From: Coriobacteriaceae bacterium | GTDB taxonomy: Bacteria; Actinomycetota; Coriobacteriia; Coriobacteriales; UMGS124 | DNA: 64,000 nucleotides | NCBI GenBank assembly: GCA_019421015.1 | Contig: JAHZGC010000006.1 | Coordinates: 62,001-126,000 of the forward strand | Direction of reading: 5' to 3' | Shown here: piece after piece, positions 61,135-64,000 of the stretch | Numbering within the stretch: the first letter of the stretch is position 1 | Layout: each line of letters opens with the position of its first letter | Notes under the pieces: model-generated | The model's database searches: none | Told to the model about the DNA's origin: nothing | The model's input: only the letters and a program-made list of their open reading frames with translations | Program-made: the position numbers and the translations under genes

Positions 61135-62511
61135 CTACCGCAGCGCTCCGCTGTCGAGCACGGCCGCAAACCCCGGGGCGCGCCTGAACGTGCGCGCCTT
61201 GCCGCTCGTCTCCACCGTCAGCAACCCTCGGTCGACGAGCTTCTGCAGGTCGGCGTAGGCGGTGCTGGCCGCGATGTCGTGCCGTCGGCTGTACTCCGCG
61301 GCGTCCAGGGTCGTCGTGGGCCGGTCGACGAGTTCCAGGAGGAACTCCTGCTGGCGGTGGTTGAGCGTGCGGTTGGCCCGGATGAGCTCGCGTCGGCGTT
61401 CGACAGCCTGGCGTTGCTCTCCCACCCAATGCGCCAACTCATCGAGGCCCTCCTCCAACATGCCGAGGAGTTTGGAGAACAGCGGGGTCATGTCCACTCC
61501 GTAGCGGGTCGAGAACATCTCCTCTCCGAACCGCGGCCCTTTGGCCGTGGCCGGCTCGACGCCCGTCTGCCAGCGCCAGAACATCAGCGCCAGCGGTACG
61601 TGGCCCAGCAGCGGGGTCCCTATATGCGAGAACAGCAGGTTGCGCACCACGACCTCCATCACGGCGTTCCAGCGGGGGAACACCGCCGTCTTCCACATGG
61701 CCTCGCTGCAGAAGAGCAGCAGCATGACGGGTGCCACGTCCGAGGGGTCGGCTTCTTGGAAGGCGCTCACGATGAAGCTGGTGCTAAATCGGTCGCAGAT
61801 GCTGTAGCAGGCGGTGGGCGGTCGCACGGCAGGGTGCCAGGGAAGGTCGTCCACCCCTTGGTCGACTTGGGAGAACAGCTCATCGAGGATGTCTTCGCGG
61901 AGCTGAACCCCCGGAGCCGACTCCAACTTGGCAAGCGTCTGGAGCACGTTGGTCGCCAGACGCTCTGGGGCGTTTGTCGGACGCCGCTCTCCCAGGCAGA
62001 GCTCGCGCAGGCTCTCGTAGGGCACGCTCACCCCGTCGAGTGCGAGCGCGCATTCGAGCTCCGAGAGGCGGGGCGGGTAGAACCCCTTGGCCAGCCGGTA
62101 GGTGTCGAACTGCTGCTGCAGCGATCCCTTGGCCCGCGTACGGTACTCAAGGTGGGCGAGGCGGGTCGAGAAGCCCGGGGTCATCGCGTACCAGCTGCCC
62201 TCGTGGCCGCAGCTGCGGTGGCGCCCACAGACCGGCATGCCGGCGCCCGTGTAGCGCACGAACTCAACCAGGTTGAACGCGCTTGCGGGTGTCAGGCCCT
62301 CTGGCAGCGGCACATCTTCGAAGGCGTCCGGAGACACCAGGGCGTTTGAGTGATGCTTCACAAACTGTACGATGTCCGGTCGTGTCGGGAACCCGTCTCC
62401 CCAGGGCCATCCGTGGGTCTCAACGGGTTCGGCCAAGGGTGCCGGCGGCTCGGCGACCGCCTGGCATGCCCGCGGGCCGTTGGTATCGGTCGTGGTGTTG
62501 TTGCCGGTCAT
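61135..62511 (-). CDS. Fic-like fold protein without active-site motif, with C-terminal winged helix
   Basis: The protein has 458 aa. The C-terminus LNHRQQEFLLELVDRPTTTL through STAYADLQKLVDRGLLTVE is the winged helix common in Fic proteins. Upstream, an all-helical region (PVMLLLFCSEAMWKTAVFPRW, then AVMEVVVRNLLFSHIG) lies where a Fic core would be, but no HPFxxGNGR is present. MTGNNTTTD is chosen because GGGGAGAGGGGG precedes it. Cys/His residues in GMPVCGRHRSCGHEG may bind a metal. It may be a transcription factor derived from a Fic protein. Function unknown. Confidence 0.5.
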   Translation of the reverse strand: MTGNNTTTDTNGPRACQAVAEPPAPLAEPVETHGWPWGDGFPTRPDIVQFVKHHSNALVSPDAFEDVPLPEGLTPASAFNLVEFVRYTGAGMPVCGRHRSCGHEGSWYAMTPGFSTRLAHLEYRTRAKGSLQQQFDTYRLAKGFYPPRLSELECALALDGVSVPYESLRELCLGERRPTNAPERLATNVLQTLAKLESAPGVQLREDILDELFSQVDQGVDDLPWHPAVRPPTACYSICDRFSTSFIVSAFQEADPSDVAPVMLLLFCSEAMWKTAVFPRWNAVMEVVVRNLLFSHIGTPLLGHVPLALMFWRWQTGVEPATAKGPRFGEEMFSTRYGVDMTPLFSKLLGMLEEGLDELAHWVGEQRQAVERRRELIRANRTLNHRQQEFLLELVDRPTTTLDAAEYSRRHDIAASTAYADLQKLVDRGLLTVETSGKARTFRRAPGFAAVLDSGALR

Positions 62512-62768
62512 AAAACCCCCTCTCCCCTCACAGCCGCAGTATAGGGCAATCAACCGGTCCCGAAAAATCCTATCTTGCGATGCGCGGGAGAGGCGGCCCC
62601 TTTTGAGTTCGAAAATCGAAAAATATCCCAATCAGCCCGATTTACCTGGTGTTTTTTTGTTCGAATTGCGTTATTGCAAGAGGGTTTTGGCCGCTATATC
62701 CTGCCCAGCGCAGCTGCGATGCACCCATGGGGCACTACCGATCAATGGTTCACACAAGGAGAGACGCT

Positions 62769-64000
62769 ATGAATGCAGTCAGGAGGCGCGGCGCCCGTGC
62801 GGCCGCCGTAGTGGGGCTGTCGCTGGTGGCGGCGCTGGGCTTTGCCGGGTTGAGCGGCGCCCCGAGCGCCTGGGCCGACGAGACCGAAGGGTCCGCCATC
62901 GCCGGGTATTCGGATTTCACCGACCGCAGCACGGGCCTGTACCCCGACGTCCAGAAGAACGCCGAGTACCAGAACTCGGGCAACCGCGGCTGTGTCTCGT
63001 GCCACGCCGACCTCTACGACGACGTCGACAAGGGCAACGGAACCTACGACCACATCACGACCTACGTGGGCCTCAAGGACGGCACCTACGCGAGCGACTG
63101 CAAGACCTGCCACTCGCTGGGCATCGGTACCACGGGCAACGCCATGAGCGAGAACATCCACGTGTCGCACTACAGCAACCCCGCCTTCACCGCCCTCAAC
63201 GGCAACTGCTGGAGCTGCCACTCGATGTACTTCGACGAGAGCGGCGATGTCGTCATGGGCATGTTCGAGGACGTGCAGTACGAGAAGACCTACGGCGGCC
63301 AGAACTTCATTCCCGGCACCGAGGCCAACACCGCGCGCTTCGACCGCATGCGCGGCTGGGACACGGGCACCATCTCGGGCGTGACCGTGCTGAGCGAGCC
63401 GGCCATCGACGTCGCCATGGACCAGGTGGCCAACGAGGAGGCCGACGAGTTCCTCTGCGTGAACTACGTGCGCACCGACGGCAACGACGCCTACGCCACC
63501 ATCGACCCCGAGACCTGGACCCTCGAGGTCAAGGGTGTCAAGGAGCCGCGCACCTTCACCCTCGACGAGCTCAAGGAGCTGCCGGTGACCTCGACCAACG
63601 TGGCCCAGTGGTGCGCCGCCAACGGCATCAACGCCGCCATGGTCGACAATATGCCGGTCGAGGGCGTGCTCCTGCGCGACCTGGTGGAGGCCTGCGGCGG
63701 CCTGGCCGACGGCGCCAACGCAGTCTACTTCACCGCCATCGACGGCTGGCTGCCCAGCGTCAACGGCATGAGCGCCCAGCAGCTCATGGACTCCAACGTG
63801 CTGATCGTGTTCAGCAACTACGGGCACGACCTGACCGCCTACCAGGGCGCCCCCGCCAAGCTGCTCATCCCCTCGTGGGCCGGAGCGCTTTCGGTCAAGA
63901 ACCTGACCTCCATCAGCTTCGAGGCCGTCGACGAGCCGGTCGACATGAGCGCCGACTTCGGCATCCACTCGGTGAACACCTCGTGGTTCGTGAACGACGG
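62769..64000 (+). CDS. triheme c-type cytochrome fused to a sulfite-oxidase-type molybdopterin domain (partial)
   Basis: The frame is open for 410 codons and runs off the window. A Sec signal ends at AWA36. Three heme c sites follow: CVSCH (75-79), CKTCH (111-115) and CWSCH (147-151). Residues from about 235 (DPETWTLEVKGVKEPRTFTL, ELKELPV, VAQWCAANG, GVLLRDLVEACGG) match the oxidoreductase molybdopterin-binding domain, with Cys in QWCAANG as candidate molybdenum ligand. AAGGAGAG precedes the ATG. It probably links the membrane electron pool to external reductases or oxidises a substrate itself. Not on the same strand unit as the Fic-like gene. Confidence 0.85.
   Translation, partial: MNAVRRRGARAAAVVGLSLVAALGFAGLSGAPSAWADETEGSAIAGYSDFTDRSTGLYPDVQKNAEYQNSGNRGCVSCHADLYDDVDKGNGTYDHITTYVGLKDGTYASDCKTCHSLGIGTTGNAMSENIHVSHYSNPAFTALNGNCWSCHSMYFDESGDVVMGMFEDVQYEKTYGGQNFIPGTEANTARFDRMRGWDTGTISGVTVLSEPAIDVAMDQVANEEADEFLCVNYVRTDGNDAYATIDPETWTLEVKGVKEPRTFTLDELKELPVTSTNVAQWCAANGINAAMVDNMPVEGVLLRDLVEACGGLADGANAVYFTAIDGWLPSVNGMSAQQLMDSNVLIVFSNYGHDLTAYQGAPAKLLIPSWAGALSVKNLTSISFEAVDEPVDMSADFGIHSVNTSWFVND

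Overview
The window is high-GC DNA (roughly two-thirds G+C) from an anaerobic actinobacterium. It is most likely a member of the Coriobacteriia, close to Eggerthella, Gordonibacter or Slackia. The evidence is the gene repertoire: seven Tat-exported flavoprotein reductases, four LuxR-type regulators with a polytopic membrane N-terminus, several LysR regulators, a bis-MGD molybdoenzyme operon, a tungsten aldehyde:ferredoxin oxidoreductase remnant and a multiheme c-type cytochrome. No rRNA, tRNA, CRISPR array, phage module or complete insertion sequence was recognised.

Layout. 0-7 kb: two closely related FAD/FMN reductases (77-2071 and 5036-7045) flank a Fic / RelB-like cassette bounded by 40-bp direct repeats; a LysR gene is divergent from the second reductase. 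7-19.4 kb: AAA ATPase, Nudix (frameshifted), PfkB sugar kinase, LuxR regulator, AOR remnant head-to-head with a truncated ferredoxin, nitroreductase, YhcH-like protein, CMD-cupin fusion, ArsR regulator with a two-site operator, NifX-like protein, GNAT and Ogt. 19.4-25.9 kb: an ABC transporter/histidine kinase operon and sufU-sufS-xdhC remnants, interspersed with three copies of a dispersed inverted-repeat element. 25.9-36.8 kb: a Tat-secreted protein of unknown function, a second AAA ATPase paralogue, a CPBP protease, an XRE regulator, a third reductase with a LysR gene, and a glycosyltransferase. 36.8-55.4 kb: four more reductases, three polytopic LuxR regulators, an Rpn-type nuclease, a large Fic protein with four operator boxes, and a LysR gene. 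55.5-64 kb: a LysR gene divergent from a Tat-exported molybdoenzyme, its Fe-S subunit and a TorD-like chaperone, then a Fic-like DNA-binding protein and, running off the end, a triheme cytochrome fused to a sulfite-oxidase-type molybdopterin domain.

How it works together. The recurring unit is one extracytoplasmic reductase next to one dedicated regulator, usually divergent from a shared promoter. From what is known of related gut Coriobacteriia, these modules let the cell switch on single reductases for specific dietary or host electron acceptors, with electrons supplied by membrane or cell-surface cytochromes. The substrates cannot be read from the sequence.

Caveats. Seven genes are broken by single-base indels, about half of them in G/C runs, and two divergent gene pairs have lost both 5' ends at a shared junction. 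Some of this may be assembly or base-calling error rather than biology. The intergenic regions are unusually rich in MITE-like inverted repeats, palindromic operator arrays and a recurrent hairpin stem built on GAGAAGCCC.
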